A program made the translations under genes and the position numbers. The notes beneath the pieces were generated by a model. The model ran no database searches. It saw nothing but the letters and a program-made list of their open reading frames with translations, and had not been told where the DNA came from. From the NCBI RefSeq assembly GCF_006874425.1, contig NZ_VIJZ01000009.1:1-64000 (forward strand): a stretch of 64,000 bases of DNA, in the 5' to 3' direction. Numbering within the stretch: position 1 is the stretch's first letter; every line of letters begins with the position of its first letter. Shown here in pieces: positions 54,175-62,357 of this stretch. Source of the DNA: Paenibacillus ottowii (GTDB lineage: Bacteria; Bacillota; Bacilli; Paenibacillales; Paenibacillaceae).

Positions 54175-54285
54175 TCAGTCCTGTGGATTTTTAAAGCGTG
54201 CCGAATAAATAAACAAAAACACAATCGCCACCACGATAATGATCGGCGACTCATACATGATTGTAAAATGCTCAAATGCTACCAC
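54175..54285 (-). CDS. cydS: CydS-like small third subunit of cytochrome bd oxidase
   Basis: A 36-residue ORF starting at GTG 54285, 6 nt after the cydB stop, with AAAGGGTGAG as ribosome site overlapping the end of cydB. The protein has a short N-terminus with FTIMYESP and one helix (IIIVVAIVFLFIYSA), then a charged tail. The F-x-I-M-Y-x-x-P start and length resemble CydS of the Geobacillus bd oxidase, a 33-residue subunit lying over cydA helices. Inside the terminator-bounded operon. Internal ATG at 54258 is an alternative. Confidence 0.7.
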   Translation of the reverse strand: MVAFEHFTIMYESPIIIVVAIVFLFIYSARFKNPQD

Positions 54286-54291
54286 TCTAAC

Positions 54292-55323
54292 TCACCCTTT
54301 CTTTCCTGCTTGTCCTCGTACATACTTCGCATCGAACAGGAACAATCTCAATATCAGAAGCAGCGAAGGAACCAGCACCAGCAGACCCGCGACAAACGCT
54401 GTAATCAATGCATACGCCATCGTAGAGTTTGTAAAGCTGGCATATACATTAATGTAGGGATACAAAACATACGGAAGATGTGAGCGGCCATAGCCATACC
54501 AGGCAAATGCAAACTGCAGCATCACCAATATAAAGGAAATTCCCAAATGACGCCGCTGCCATACCAGATAAACTGCCCCCACAAAGCATATGAAGGAGGC
54601 GATAAACATCCAGGCCATGCTCAGCATATTGGCAAAATGATCCGGATTTTGTTTGTTAATCTGAAAAAATGCGAACAAACTCGCCAAAATCGTAGGAGCG
54701 CTCCAGAGCATTGCGTACCCTCGTACGATTTCGAAAGCGACCTTGTCCCCTGCCCTTTTGGCATAAAAGCACAAAAACATCGCCGATATATACAATACAC
54801 TCACCAGCGCCAGAATAATAACCGCCCACGTGTAAGGGTTGCTTAATAGATGACCCCATAGCAGATGAACACCCGTGCTGTTCTCAACAATAATGCCGCC
54901 TTCCGAAATGGCGAGGACCGTCGACAGTGCTGCGGGAATCAGCAATCCTGTCGCACCGTACAAAGCCATGTAGACGATATTATTTTTACCCGAATGCCCA
55001 TAAGTATTGTAAGCATAATATACTCCCCGGATCGCGAGCAGCACGATCGCAATACTACCGGGAATGAGCAACGCTGTCCCATAATAATAAGCCGCATCCG
55101 GGAAAAAACCGTTCAGCCCCACCACAAAAAAGATAAGAAATACGTTCGTGACCTCCCATACTGGAGACAGATACCGCTGAATGATATTGTGGATTTTGTT
55201 TTGGTGGCCTGTCAGCACACTGTAAAAGCTGAAAAAGCCTGCACCAAAATCAATAGATGCCACCAGCAAGTATCCGAACAGGAAGGTCCACAAAATGGCG
55301 ATCCCTACAATTTCATAGCTCAC
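54292..55323 (-). CDS. cydB: Cytochrome bd quinol oxidase subunit II
   Basis: 343 residues, about nine helices. IVGIAILWTFLFGYLLVASIDFGAG is the typical N-terminus, followed by YLSPVWEVTNVFLIFFVVG. CydB pairs with CydA to reduce O2 to water with menaquinol at low oxygen. Overlaps cydA by 4 nt. Confidence 0.95.
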   Translation of the reverse strand: MSYEIVGIAILWTFLFGYLLVASIDFGAGFFSFYSVLTGHQNKIHNIIQRYLSPVWEVTNVFLIFFVVGLNGFFPDAAYYYGTALLIPGSIAIVLLAIRGVYYAYNTYGHSGKNNIVYMALYGATGLLIPAALSTVLAISEGGIIVENSTGVHLLWGHLLSNPYTWAVIILALVSVLYISAMFLCFYAKRAGDKVAFEIVRGYAMLWSAPTILASLFAFFQINKQNPDHFANMLSMAWMFIASFICFVGAVYLVWQRRHLGISFILVMLQFAFAWYGYGRSHLPYVLYPYINVYASFTNSTMAYALITAFVAGLLVLVPSLLLILRLFLFDAKYVRGQAGKKG

Positions 55324-56666
55324 TTGCCATCAGCCCCTTCCAGGCCCAGCTGTCTGATCTCTTCCACGGCATCCTTATTACGGAATAGCTTGCTGAGTAC
55401 CTTGATGGCCGAGAAACACAGCACCAGATACAAAATAACAAACAACACCAGCATCCACCCAACACTTGTCGAAGTGGTTGCTGCTTCGGACACCTTCATA
55501 TATCCGCGTAAAATCCACGGCTGTCTGCCGACCTCCGCAAACATCCAGCCCAGCTCAATAGCTACCATCGCCATCGGTCCGACCAGAACGAGCGCTAACA
55601 GCAGCCATTTGGGGTAGGGTTTACGACCTGGCAACCGCTTGCGGATCAGATACAGCAGTGGGATGACGAGAATCAGCACTCCTGTAGTGATCTTGAGGTC
55701 AAACATATAATGAATAGACAGCGGCGGACGCTCCTCCACTGGATAGTCATTTAATCCCTTAACCTCCGTACTAGGCAAATTACCAGCCAACACACTAAGT
55801 GCATAAGGCACTTTCAGGGCATATTTGATTTCACCGTTTTTATCCATAAAGCCGCCATATACAAAGGGGGCGTGCGTCATCGTATCAAAATGCCATTCGG
55901 CGGCAGCCAGCTTCTCCGGCTGATATTTGGCCAAAAACTTACCGGATGCGTCTCCAATCATCACAGTACTGATGGCAAACACAATGGTACAGGTAGCCGT
56001 CAGTTTCAGCGCCTTTTTAAAATAAGGGTGATTACGCCCCCGCAGCATGCTGTAAGCAGCCAGCCCCATCAGCACCCCGGCGCTCAATGTATACGAGGAG
56101 GCCAGTACATGAGACACTTTGGTCGGCGTGGCCGGATTTAGCATAGCCTCGATGGGATGAATATTGGTCATGACTCCATTTTTGAGTGTGAAACCTTGAG
56201 GTTGGTTCATGAACGAGTTCACCGTCGTTATAAAAACCGCTGATGCAGACGAGGCAATCGCTACCGGGATGAGCAGCATTAAGTGAAAATATTTACTTTT
56301 AAACCGATCCCAAGTATACAAGTACATGCCTAGGAATATAGCTTCGATGAAAAAAGCAAACGTCTCTAAAAACAGGGGCAGCGCAATCGCTTGTCCGGCC
56401 ACCCGCATAAAGGTAGGCCAGAGCAAGCTGAGCTGCAGACCAATGGAGGTGCCTGTCACGACACCCACGGCAACAGTAATGACGAATCCCCGCGCCCACC
56501 GCCGGGCCAGTAGTGTATAGTGCGGATCACCGGTTCGCAGCCCGCGCCATTCAGCAAGTGCAATCATTAAGGGTATGCCAACGCCGATGGATGCAAATAC
56601 GATATGTACAAACAGGGTAACTCCGGTCAGTATCCGGCTTAGTAATACAGGGTCCAGTGAAGACAA
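55320..56666 (-). CDS. cydA: Cytochrome bd quinol oxidase subunit I
   Basis: 448 residues, the short-Q-loop form of Firmicutes. Haem b595 ligand His21 (LFVHIVFASIG), haem b558 His/Met in the middle part, proton-channel Glu residues in LETFAFFIEAIFLGMYLYTW, and the GWMFAEVGRQPWILRGYM signature. Start TTG 56666 with GGAG 10 nt upstream. cydCD are not in the window. Confidence 0.95.
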   Translation of the reverse strand: MSSLDPVLLSRILTGVTLFVHIVFASIGVGIPLMIALAEWRGLRTGDPHYTLLARRWARGFVITVAVGVVTGTSIGLQLSLLWPTFMRVAGQAIALPLFLETFAFFIEAIFLGMYLYTWDRFKSKYFHLMLLIPVAIASSASAVFITTVNSFMNQPQGFTLKNGVMTNIHPIEAMLNPATPTKVSHVLASSYTLSAGVLMGLAAYSMLRGRNHPYFKKALKLTATCTIVFAISTVMIGDASGKFLAKYQPEKLAAAEWHFDTMTHAPFVYGGFMDKNGEIKYALKVPYALSVLAGNLPSTEVKGLNDYPVEERPPLSIHYMFDLKITTGVLILVIPLLYLIRKRLPGRKPYPKWLLLALVLVGPMAMVAIELGWMFAEVGRQPWILRGYMKVSEAATTSTSVGWMLVLFVILYLVLCFSAIKVLSKLFRNKDAVEEIRQLGLEGADGK

Positions 56667-56732
56667 ATCGGTTTCACTCCTTCATTCCACATTTTTAATA
56701 GGGAAAACTTCGAAATCACTCTTGATTACCAG

Positions 56733-56834
56733 CTAGGGAGTCAAGCGAGCTATGCTTTTAATTACGGCATATAGCATGATGGCCGCAATTACGATACATA
56801 CAATAATGAGCGTTCTTTCCTGCTTGCGGAACAT
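56733..56834 (-). CDS. 33-residue single-helix membrane protein upstream of cydA
   Basis: MFRKQERT start, one helix (LIIVCIVIAAIMLYAVI), and a short basic end KSIARLTP. AAGGAGG lies 7 nt before the ATG, as strong a site as any in the window, and cydA follows 66 nt downstream on the same strand. Too short for ordinary gene callers. Topology (positive N-terminus inside) is that of other small oxidase-accessory proteins, but I recognise no family. Confidence 0.6.
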   Translation of the reverse strand: MFRKQERTLIIVCIVIAAIMLYAVIKSIARLTP

Positions 56835-56951
56835 AGCAACGCCTCCTTCCCTTATCTTTTGGCGCATTTTGGTAACCTATTTACAGTTTGGTTCATTCAG
56901 CCGGTTTTTAACCCTGCTTATGTATCGAATGTAGCAGTATTTCTTGCTAGA

Positions 56952-56973
56952 TATTGTCTTATGCATGACAATA
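56952..56973. promoter_or_regulatory. Palindrome between divergent cyd and marR genes
   Basis: TATTGTC-TTATGCAT-GACAATA, 7-bp arms. The TTGTC/GACAA halves could be back-to-back -35 boxes for both directions (TTGTCT with TATATT at 56977-56982 toward marR) or an operator. Does not match Rex or Fnr consensus. Confidence 0.5.
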
Positions 56974-56990
56974 CGTTATATTGATAATAG

Positions 56991-57010
56991 TTAGATAACC
57001 TAATTATATG
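56991..57010 (+). promoter_or_regulatory. MarR operator-like site 1
   Basis: TTAGATAACCTAATTATATG, containing TTAG-N5-CTAA dyad, at the expected transcription start of marR. Its exact 20-bp inverse lies just after the gene (57591-57610), before the MFS gene. Confidence 0.75.
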
Positions 57011-57024
57011 AAAAGAGTGAACTT

Positions 57025-57579
57025 ATGTCGTCAAAGCAACGTAAGCGGGACACCGTCCAGCAGTCTCTGCCTCGTCTGGGAACAGAACCTTATCTGGAGC
57101 TAATGGATCAAACTGCCCTTGCAGAAACGGATCGCCAACTTGCCCGTATTGGTCTCTTCTTGTTATGGACCGGTGATAATACGCTCGACGCAATAGATTT
57201 GGATCTAGCTGCTTACGGCCTGACAGAGAGTAAGCTAGATTTATTGTTGCTGTTGACACTGCACCAATCTCAGGCCCAGATGAGCCCTTCAATGATTGCC
57301 GACCGTCTGGGAATTCGTCGTGCATCTGTGACATCTCTCCTGGATTGGACAGAGCAACGAGGCTGGATTATCAGAGAACATAATTCTTCAGATCGACGCA
57401 AAATTCATGTGCGCATTACAGAAGCGGGTTCTCATCTTGTACAGCAGGTGCTTCCTGTATTTTGGTCTTCCTGTGCTTCCCTAGCGAGTATTTTGGAGCC
57501 CGAGGAGCAGATCGTTTTTTTGCGAATTATAGAAAAAATCCATCATCATATGGAAGATAAACTGGGGGTGGGAAGATAA
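57025..57579 (+). CDS. MarR-family transcriptional regulator
   Basis: 184 residues, longer than usual because of an extra N-terminal 35 residues. Winged helix-turn-helix: MSPSMIADRLGIRRASVTSLLDWTEQRGWI, wing HNSSDRRKIHVRITEAG with the conserved DRR. Likely represses itself and the MFS transporter gene downstream through the two matching operators; ligand unknown. Confidence 0.9.
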   Translation: MSSKQRKRDTVQQSLPRLGTEPYLELMDQTALAETDRQLARIGLFLLWTGDNTLDAIDLDLAAYGLTESKLDLLLLLTLHQSQAQMSPSMIADRLGIRRASVTSLLDWTEQRGWIIREHNSSDRRKIHVRITEAGSHLVQQVLPVFWSSCASLASILEPEEQIVFLRIIEKIHHHMEDKLGVGR

Positions 57580-57590
57580 ATTTTTTTAAG

Positions 57591-57610
57591 CATATAATTA
57601 GGTTATCTAA
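57591..57610 (+). promoter_or_regulatory. MarR operator-like site 2
   Basis: CATATAATTAGGTTATCTAA, exact reverse complement of site 1, with core ATTAG-GTTAT-CTAAT when read one base further. About 60 nt upstream of the MFS start, in its presumed promoter. Confidence 0.75.
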
Positions 57611-57670
57611 TATACTTAATTGTGTATATTTTTATAAATTAATATTTGAAGATGAAGGAGTGTTCCATTG

Positions 57671-58903
57671 ATGAGTCAATTACGAACAAATAATAACGTT
57701 ACACAGAAGGAAAATGTTGCTCTCCCTTATACATGGATGATTGTAATCCTATGCTGGTCAGCGGTTGCTGTGATGTCCAGCCTGTATGTGACGATCCCCT
57801 TGGTCCCTCTCTTTGCTAAAGTATTTGGAAAACCACTAGCTGAAGCAGCTCTGCCGGGAAGTATCTTTTCCTTGGGCTTTGCAGCGGGATGTCTTATTTA
57901 TGGAGGATTATCTGATCGCTTTGGACGCAAGCAGGTTATCGTTGCCGGACTCCTCGCATTGACGATCCTGTCGTTATCTCTCGGCTTAACCCATCAGTAT
58001 TCGGTATTAGTTGCGCTGCGCTTGCTTCAGGGTTTGGCGGCAGCCACCTTTTCCCCCGTTGCTCTCGCATACGCCGTAGATATGTTTCCGACTGAAAAAC
58101 GGATAACGGCTATCGGCTTTATCAGCACTGGTTTTCTTGTGGCGGGTATTGCTGGACAGGTATTTAGTATTGCTATCAGCGAACAAATTGGATGGAATAT
58201 GGTATTTCAGATGCTAGGTATGGTGTACGCGATCACCTTCCTGATCGTTCTTTTTTTCCTGCCTAAAGCTCCCTCCCCGCAACGAGGGGTCCGCATTTGG
58301 GCAGCCTTCGGCCAGTTGGGGACTGTTCTGCGTTCGTATCCTTTATGGCTAAGTTACACGATCGCTTTTGTTCTTCTGATGTCCTTTGTGAGCATGTATA
58401 CAGTTTTAGGAAGCTACCTTGGCAATCCCGAATTTGGCCTGAATAGCAGACAGATGCTTTACGTCAGATCCGCTGGTATCATCGGCATGCTGCTCTCCCC
58501 ACTCGCTGGACAACTGGCACTGAAATTCAGTGTGCATTTCATATTGCGTACAGCTCTTCTTCTTTCCATCCTCAGCTTGGCGCTGATGGGAATGACCCAC
58601 TCTCTAACAGCTATCGTGGTATTAAGTGTATGTTTTGTCAGCGGCATTGCCCTGAGTGTCCCTTCACTTATTACAATAGTTGGCCAGCTCGGCGGTGCAG
58701 CAAGGGCCATAGCCGTCTCACTGTATACCTTCATTCTGTTTGCCGGTACGAGTCTAGCACCTATGCTTTCCATTCGTTTGATGGGCAATAGCGGCAATCA
58801 GATGACTACATTTATGCTGCTGGCGGCTGTTCTGTCTGTGGGACTTATCGCCTCCCTGCTCATTCGCCGCCGTCAGAACGATCCGCTGAAGCGGGAAGCA
58901 TAA
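57671..58903 (+). CDS. MFS transporter, drug-efflux type
   Basis: About 410 residues, twelve helices. Motif A reads GGLSDRFGRKQVIVAG after TM2, and ALRLLQGLAAATFSPVALAY resembles the YnfM/YdhP-like DHA1 group. With a MarR regulator beside it, efflux of a toxic compound or own metabolite is likely. Start ATG 57671 (GGAG 10 nt) or TTG 57668 (7 nt). Confidence 0.88.
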   Translation: MSQLRTNNNVTQKENVALPYTWMIVILCWSAVAVMSSLYVTIPLVPLFAKVFGKPLAEAALPGSIFSLGFAAGCLIYGGLSDRFGRKQVIVAGLLALTILSLSLGLTHQYSVLVALRLLQGLAAATFSPVALAYAVDMFPTEKRITAIGFISTGFLVAGIAGQVFSIAISEQIGWNMVFQMLGMVYAITFLIVLFFLPKAPSPQRGVRIWAAFGQLGTVLRSYPLWLSYTIAFVLLMSFVSMYTVLGSYLGNPEFGLNSRQMLYVRSAGIIGMLLSPLAGQLALKFSVHFILRTALLLSILSLALMGMTHSLTAIVVLSVCFVSGIALSVPSLITIVGQLGGAARAIAVSLYTFILFAGTSLAPMLSIRLMGNSGNQMTTFMLLAAVLSVGLIASLLIRRRQNDPLKREA

Positions 58904-59097
58904 TACAACATCAAACTAAAACCGAACGCTATGCTTGTACAGCACCATTCCGCCTACTTTGTTTTCGTGTTCATTTTTCGAGTTTGGCTTATAGAGCACC
59001 CGGTTTTTATTCAAAAAAACTTCTATTTAGCAGGCATACCCATCTAAATCATGTGATATATGTCATTGTATTTTATTCATAAATGAAAACTCTCTCT

Positions 59098-59126
59098 TTG
59101 GAGACATACGCAGAATGAGGTACAAT
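59098..59126 (+). promoter_or_regulatory. Promoter of the CvfC-like gene
   Basis: TTGGAG (59098-59103), 17-bp spacer, TACAAT (59121-59126), 58 nt before the start codon. Confidence 0.55.
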
Positions 59127-59183
59127 ACAGATAAGCTATATATGATATATGGAGAATTTTTGAACAGGAGGCTGTACCGAGCT

Positions 59184-60317
59184 ATGAAGATAACATCTAT
59201 CGAGCCGACTCCCAGTCCAAATACCATGATGCTGCATCTGGATGAGCGACTGGAAGCAGGTATCCGCAGAACATATACACGGGACAATGAGCGTTCCGCT
59301 CCCCCATTTATCCGGCGTATGCTGGCGATTGAGGGGGTCAAAAGCGTGTTTCACACGACCGATTTTGTAGCCCTTGATCGTAAAGGAAATGCCGATTGGT
59401 CTACTATTCTGGGCCAGGTACGGGATCAGCTAGGCGAGGAAGGTGCTGACGCGAATTGGGATTTACCAGAGGAAAGCTCGGGGGAAGCGTTTGGCGAAGC
59501 ACAGGTTTTTGTCCAATTTTTCCGCGGTCTTCCCATGCAAATTCGAGTTAAGGCAGGACAGCAGGAGGAACGAATTTCCCTATCCGACCGCTTCGTGCAA
59601 GCCGTTACCCGCGTGGCAAGTGCAACTCTGATCAAGGAACGCAAGCTGAGCGATTACGGCGTCCGCTACGGTGAGCTGCCGGATATTGCCCGCGAGGTTG
59701 AGCAGGAATTAGAGGCAGCCTTTCCGCAGGAACGGCTGGAACAAATTATCCAGCAGGCGATTGCCCACGGCGCGGACAACAGCGAATTCGTGGAGGAACG
59801 CCGCGAGTGGAGCGATGCCGAACTGAAGCAGGCCCTCCAACACGAGGACTGGCGCACACGCTATGCTGCGCTGGATCGGCTGGAGCCGACGCCTGAGCAT
59901 TTGCCTCTGATCCGGCAAGCGCTGCATGACGACAAAATGCAACTGCGTAGGCTGGGAGTTGTCTATCTGGGCGATATTCGTACACCGGAGGCGATGGAAT
60001 TGCTGTTCGAGGCGCTGCGCGATCCTTCAGCGGCAGTACGCCGCACCGCTGGCGACACGTTGTCAGACATTGGTGATCCCGCCGCTACCAACGCTATGAT
60101 CGGAGCCTTATCCGACAGTAGCAAGCTGGTTCGCTGGCGTGCAGCCCGTTTTCTATACGAGGTTGGAACCGAGGATGCGCGTGATGCACTGGAGAAGGCT
60201 GTCGATGACCCTGAATTTGAGGTCAGTTTGCAAGCTAAAATGGCGCTGGAGCGCATCGAATCAGGCGAACAAGCCGCAGGTACGGTGTGGCAGCAAATGG
60301 CCAAGCGTAACTCCTGA
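59184..60317 (+). CDS. Conserved virulence factor C (CvfC/YpgR)-like HEAT-repeat protein
   Basis: 377 residues. N-terminal Nfu_N-like domain (about 1-85, KITSIEPTPSPNTMMLHLDE and AIEGVKSVFHTTDFVALDR), a second alpha-beta part, then HEAT repeats (about 225-360: DPSAAVRRTAGDTLSDIGDPAA, DSSKLVRWRAARFLYEVG). Matches S. aureus CvfC/B. subtilis YpgR; biochemical role unknown. Nfu_N lacks the iron-sulfur CxxC. Start ATG 59184, GGAGG 12 nt upstream. Confidence 0.87.
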   Translation: MKITSIEPTPSPNTMMLHLDERLEAGIRRTYTRDNERSAPPFIRRMLAIEGVKSVFHTTDFVALDRKGNADWSTILGQVRDQLGEEGADANWDLPEESSGEAFGEAQVFVQFFRGLPMQIRVKAGQQEERISLSDRFVQAVTRVASATLIKERKLSDYGVRYGELPDIAREVEQELEAAFPQERLEQIIQQAIAHGADNSEFVEERREWSDAELKQALQHEDWRTRYAALDRLEPTPEHLPLIRQALHDDKMQLRRLGVVYLGDIRTPEAMELLFEALRDPSAAVRRTAGDTLSDIGDPAATNAMIGALSDSSKLVRWRAARFLYEVGTEDARDALEKAVDDPEFEVSLQAKMALERIESGEQAAGTVWQQMAKRNS

Positions 60318-60354
60318 TTTAAGATTCAATAAATGGATTCCAAAAAATTGTCGA

Positions 60355-60384
60355 TTGTCAGAAAGTGTACAGGTACGATATACT
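60355..60384 (+). promoter_or_regulatory. Promoter of the lysine riboswitch-lysP unit
   Basis: TTGTCA (60355-60360), 18-bp spacer, TATACT (60379-60384). It starts the leader about 60 nt before the riboswitch. Confidence 0.65.
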
Positions 60385-60439
60385 ATAGTTCACTATACAA
60401 TATAATATCATGTCATACACCTCATCAACCTGTTTTATG

Positions 60440-60612
60440 ATGAGGTAGAGGTCGCGGATGTAATCAGTACACTGGAGGAGACGACAAGAGCCGTCTGAGA
60501 TTCCAGTAGAAAGGTACACCCGCCGAAGTATGCGGAGCCGACTCTTTGTAAATACTCCGTATGCTGGGGCTGCTAACCGAAAGGAGCAGAACTGTCACGC
60601 GATGTCCTAACA
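60440..60612 (+). promoter_or_regulatory. Lysine riboswitch (L box)
   Basis: Conserved L-box elements in order: TAGAGGTCGCGG, AGTA after a short helix, a long stem-loop (GGAGGAGACGAC...GTCTGAGATTCC), GAAAGG, CCGCCGAAG, a helix with ATGCGGAG/CTCCGTAT, GCTGGGG, and CTGTCACGCG closing P1 with GGTCGCG. An extra hairpin CCTCATCA/TGATGAGG (60419-60445) precedes it. A terminator (60672-60705) and the lysine permease gene follow, so lysine should switch transcription off. Confidence 0.93.
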
Positions 60613-60671
60613 CAAACACGCGTGTTGAGCTATCTTGTTATAGAAGAAGGTATGGTGCGGAATGCATAGAC

Positions 60672-60705
60672 AAGACCGCAGGCGTATTCCCTGTGGTCTT
60701 TTGAT
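60672..60705 (+). terminator. Riboswitch-controlled terminator
   Basis: AAGACCGCAGG (60672-60682) and CCTGTGGTCTT (60690-60700), 11-bp stem with one mismatch, followed by TTGATTT. It lies 60 nt after the aptamer and before the start codon: attenuation of transcription. Confidence 0.87.
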
Positions 60706-60774
60706 TTATATACTCCCCCTCCTTCTGGCTCTTGCCCTGACATGAAATACAATTTCATGAAGGAGTGTTTGAAC

Positions 60775-62241
60775 GTGCAACACAAAGCAACACCTGATGC
60801 AACCTTGCGGAAAAGTCTCAAAGCCCGTCATATGACGATGATCGCCCTCGGCGGCTCGATCGGAACAGGGCTGTTCCTCGCCAGTGGAGGCGCAGTCGCC
60901 GAAGCTGGCCCCGGTGGTGCCCTGCTGGCTTATGCAGCCGTTGGCCTCATGGTCTACTTCTTAATGACCAGCCTGGGTGAGCTGGCAACGTTTATGCCTG
61001 AATCCGGCTCTTTTAATACTTATGCAGGTCGCTTCGTTGACCCAGCTTTTGGTTTTGCCATGGGCTGGAACTTCTGGTACAACTGGGCAGTAACGATTGC
61101 TGCCGAATTGGCAGCAGCGACCGTGCTAATCAAATACTGGTTCCCGGAAAGCCACTCTGCCTGGTGGAGTCTGTTATTCTTGGCCATAATTTTCTTGCTG
61201 AATGCGTTGACGGTCAAAGGCTACGGCGAGTCCGAATACTGGTTCGCCATGATTAAAATTGTGACTGTAATCATCTTTTTGACCGTAGGGGTGCTGATGA
61301 TTTTCGGCATCTTGGGTGGTCCTGCGATTGGCTTCGCCAACTTCACCGTAGGAGATGCCCCATTCCATGGCGGATTCTTTGCTGTATTGGGTGTATTCAT
61401 GGCTGCGGGCTTTTCCTTCCAAGGAACGGAGCTGATTGGGGTAGCCGCTGGCGAGAGTGAAAATCCGCGCGAAAATGTGCCAAGTGCCATCCGTCAAATC
61501 TTTTGGCGCATCTTGTTCTTTTATATTTTCGCAATTCTTGTTATTGGTTTGATCATTCCATATACGAGTCCGAATTTGCTGCGGGGAGATATCAGTGATA
61601 TCGGAGTCAGCCCGTTCACGCTCGTATTTGAAAAAGCGGGGCTTGCCATTGCTGCCTCTGTCATGAACGCTGTTATTTTGACTTCCGTATTGTCAGCAGG
61701 CAACTCGGGTATGTATGCAGCGACTCGGGTATTGTACGCTTTGGCGCGGGAAGGTAAAGCCCCACGTTTCCTTGGGCGTATCAATCGACGCGGCATTCCT
61801 ATGAATGCACTTCTGATTACGACTGCTGTTGGTATGCTGGCTTTTCTCGCCTCCCTGTACGGAGACGGTGTAGTCTATAACTGGCTGCTCAATGCCTCTG
61901 GAATGTGCGGATTTATTACGTGGGTCGGTATTGCCGTCAGCCATTATCGTTTTCGCCGTGCCTTTACTGCACAGGGCCATAGTCTGAGTGAGCTTCCCTA
62001 CAAAGCCCGCTGGTTCCCGTTTGGACCGTTGTTTGCCTTTGCTCTATGTATCATTGTCATTATCGGGCAAGGTACGGATGCCTTTACCGGACAGGAGATT
62101 GACTGGAAAACGATGATCGCTACGTATATGAGTGTGCCGCTGTTCCTTCTGCTGTGGCTCGGCTACAAATGGATCAAACGCACTAAAATCGTTCCATTAA
62201 AAGAATGTGATTTGAATTCTAATGCACCCTCGGATAAATAA
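60775..62241 (+). CDS. lysP: Lysine-specific permease, LysP-like (APC superfamily)
   Basis: About 488 residues, twelve helices. AAT-type opening LKARHMTMIALGGSIGTGLF, FNTYAGRFVDPAFGFAMGWNFWYNW, and FSFQGTELIGVAAGESENPRE place it in the amino acid transporter family; the lysine riboswitch sets the substrate. Proton-driven uptake is expected. Start GTG 60775 (GGAG 9 nt upstream) preferred over the longer frame. Confidence 0.92.
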   Translation: MQHKATPDATLRKSLKARHMTMIALGGSIGTGLFLASGGAVAEAGPGGALLAYAAVGLMVYFLMTSLGELATFMPESGSFNTYAGRFVDPAFGFAMGWNFWYNWAVTIAAELAAATVLIKYWFPESHSAWWSLLFLAIIFLLNALTVKGYGESEYWFAMIKIVTVIIFLTVGVLMIFGILGGPAIGFANFTVGDAPFHGGFFAVLGVFMAAGFSFQGTELIGVAAGESENPRENVPSAIRQIFWRILFFYIFAILVIGLIIPYTSPNLLRGDISDIGVSPFTLVFEKAGLAIAASVMNAVILTSVLSAGNSGMYAATRVLYALAREGKAPRFLGRINRRGIPMNALLITTAVGMLAFLASLYGDGVVYNWLLNASGMCGFITWVGIAVSHYRFRRAFTAQGHSLSELPYKARWFPFGPLFAFALCIIVIIGQGTDAFTGQEIDWKTMIATYMSVPLFLLLWLGYKWIKRTKIVPLKECDLNSNAPSDK

Positions 62242-62253
62242 TAGAAAACTGTG

Positions 62254-62353
62254 AAAAAGCCCGTCTCCACATATCAGGGAAACACGCTGGTACACCCGGT
62301 GACAAGACCGTTATCCGCATGTTCCTCTGTATATGCCCGGAGACGGGCTTTTT
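62254..62353. terminator. Bidirectional terminator with a long loop
   Basis: AAAAAGCCCGTCTCC (62254-62268) and GGAGACGGGCTTTTT (62339-62353), 15-bp stem enclosing 70 nt with smaller inner stems. T-runs on both strands suit the convergent lysP and MFS genes. The loop is unusually large. Confidence 0.85.
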
Positions 62354-62357
62354 CTGT

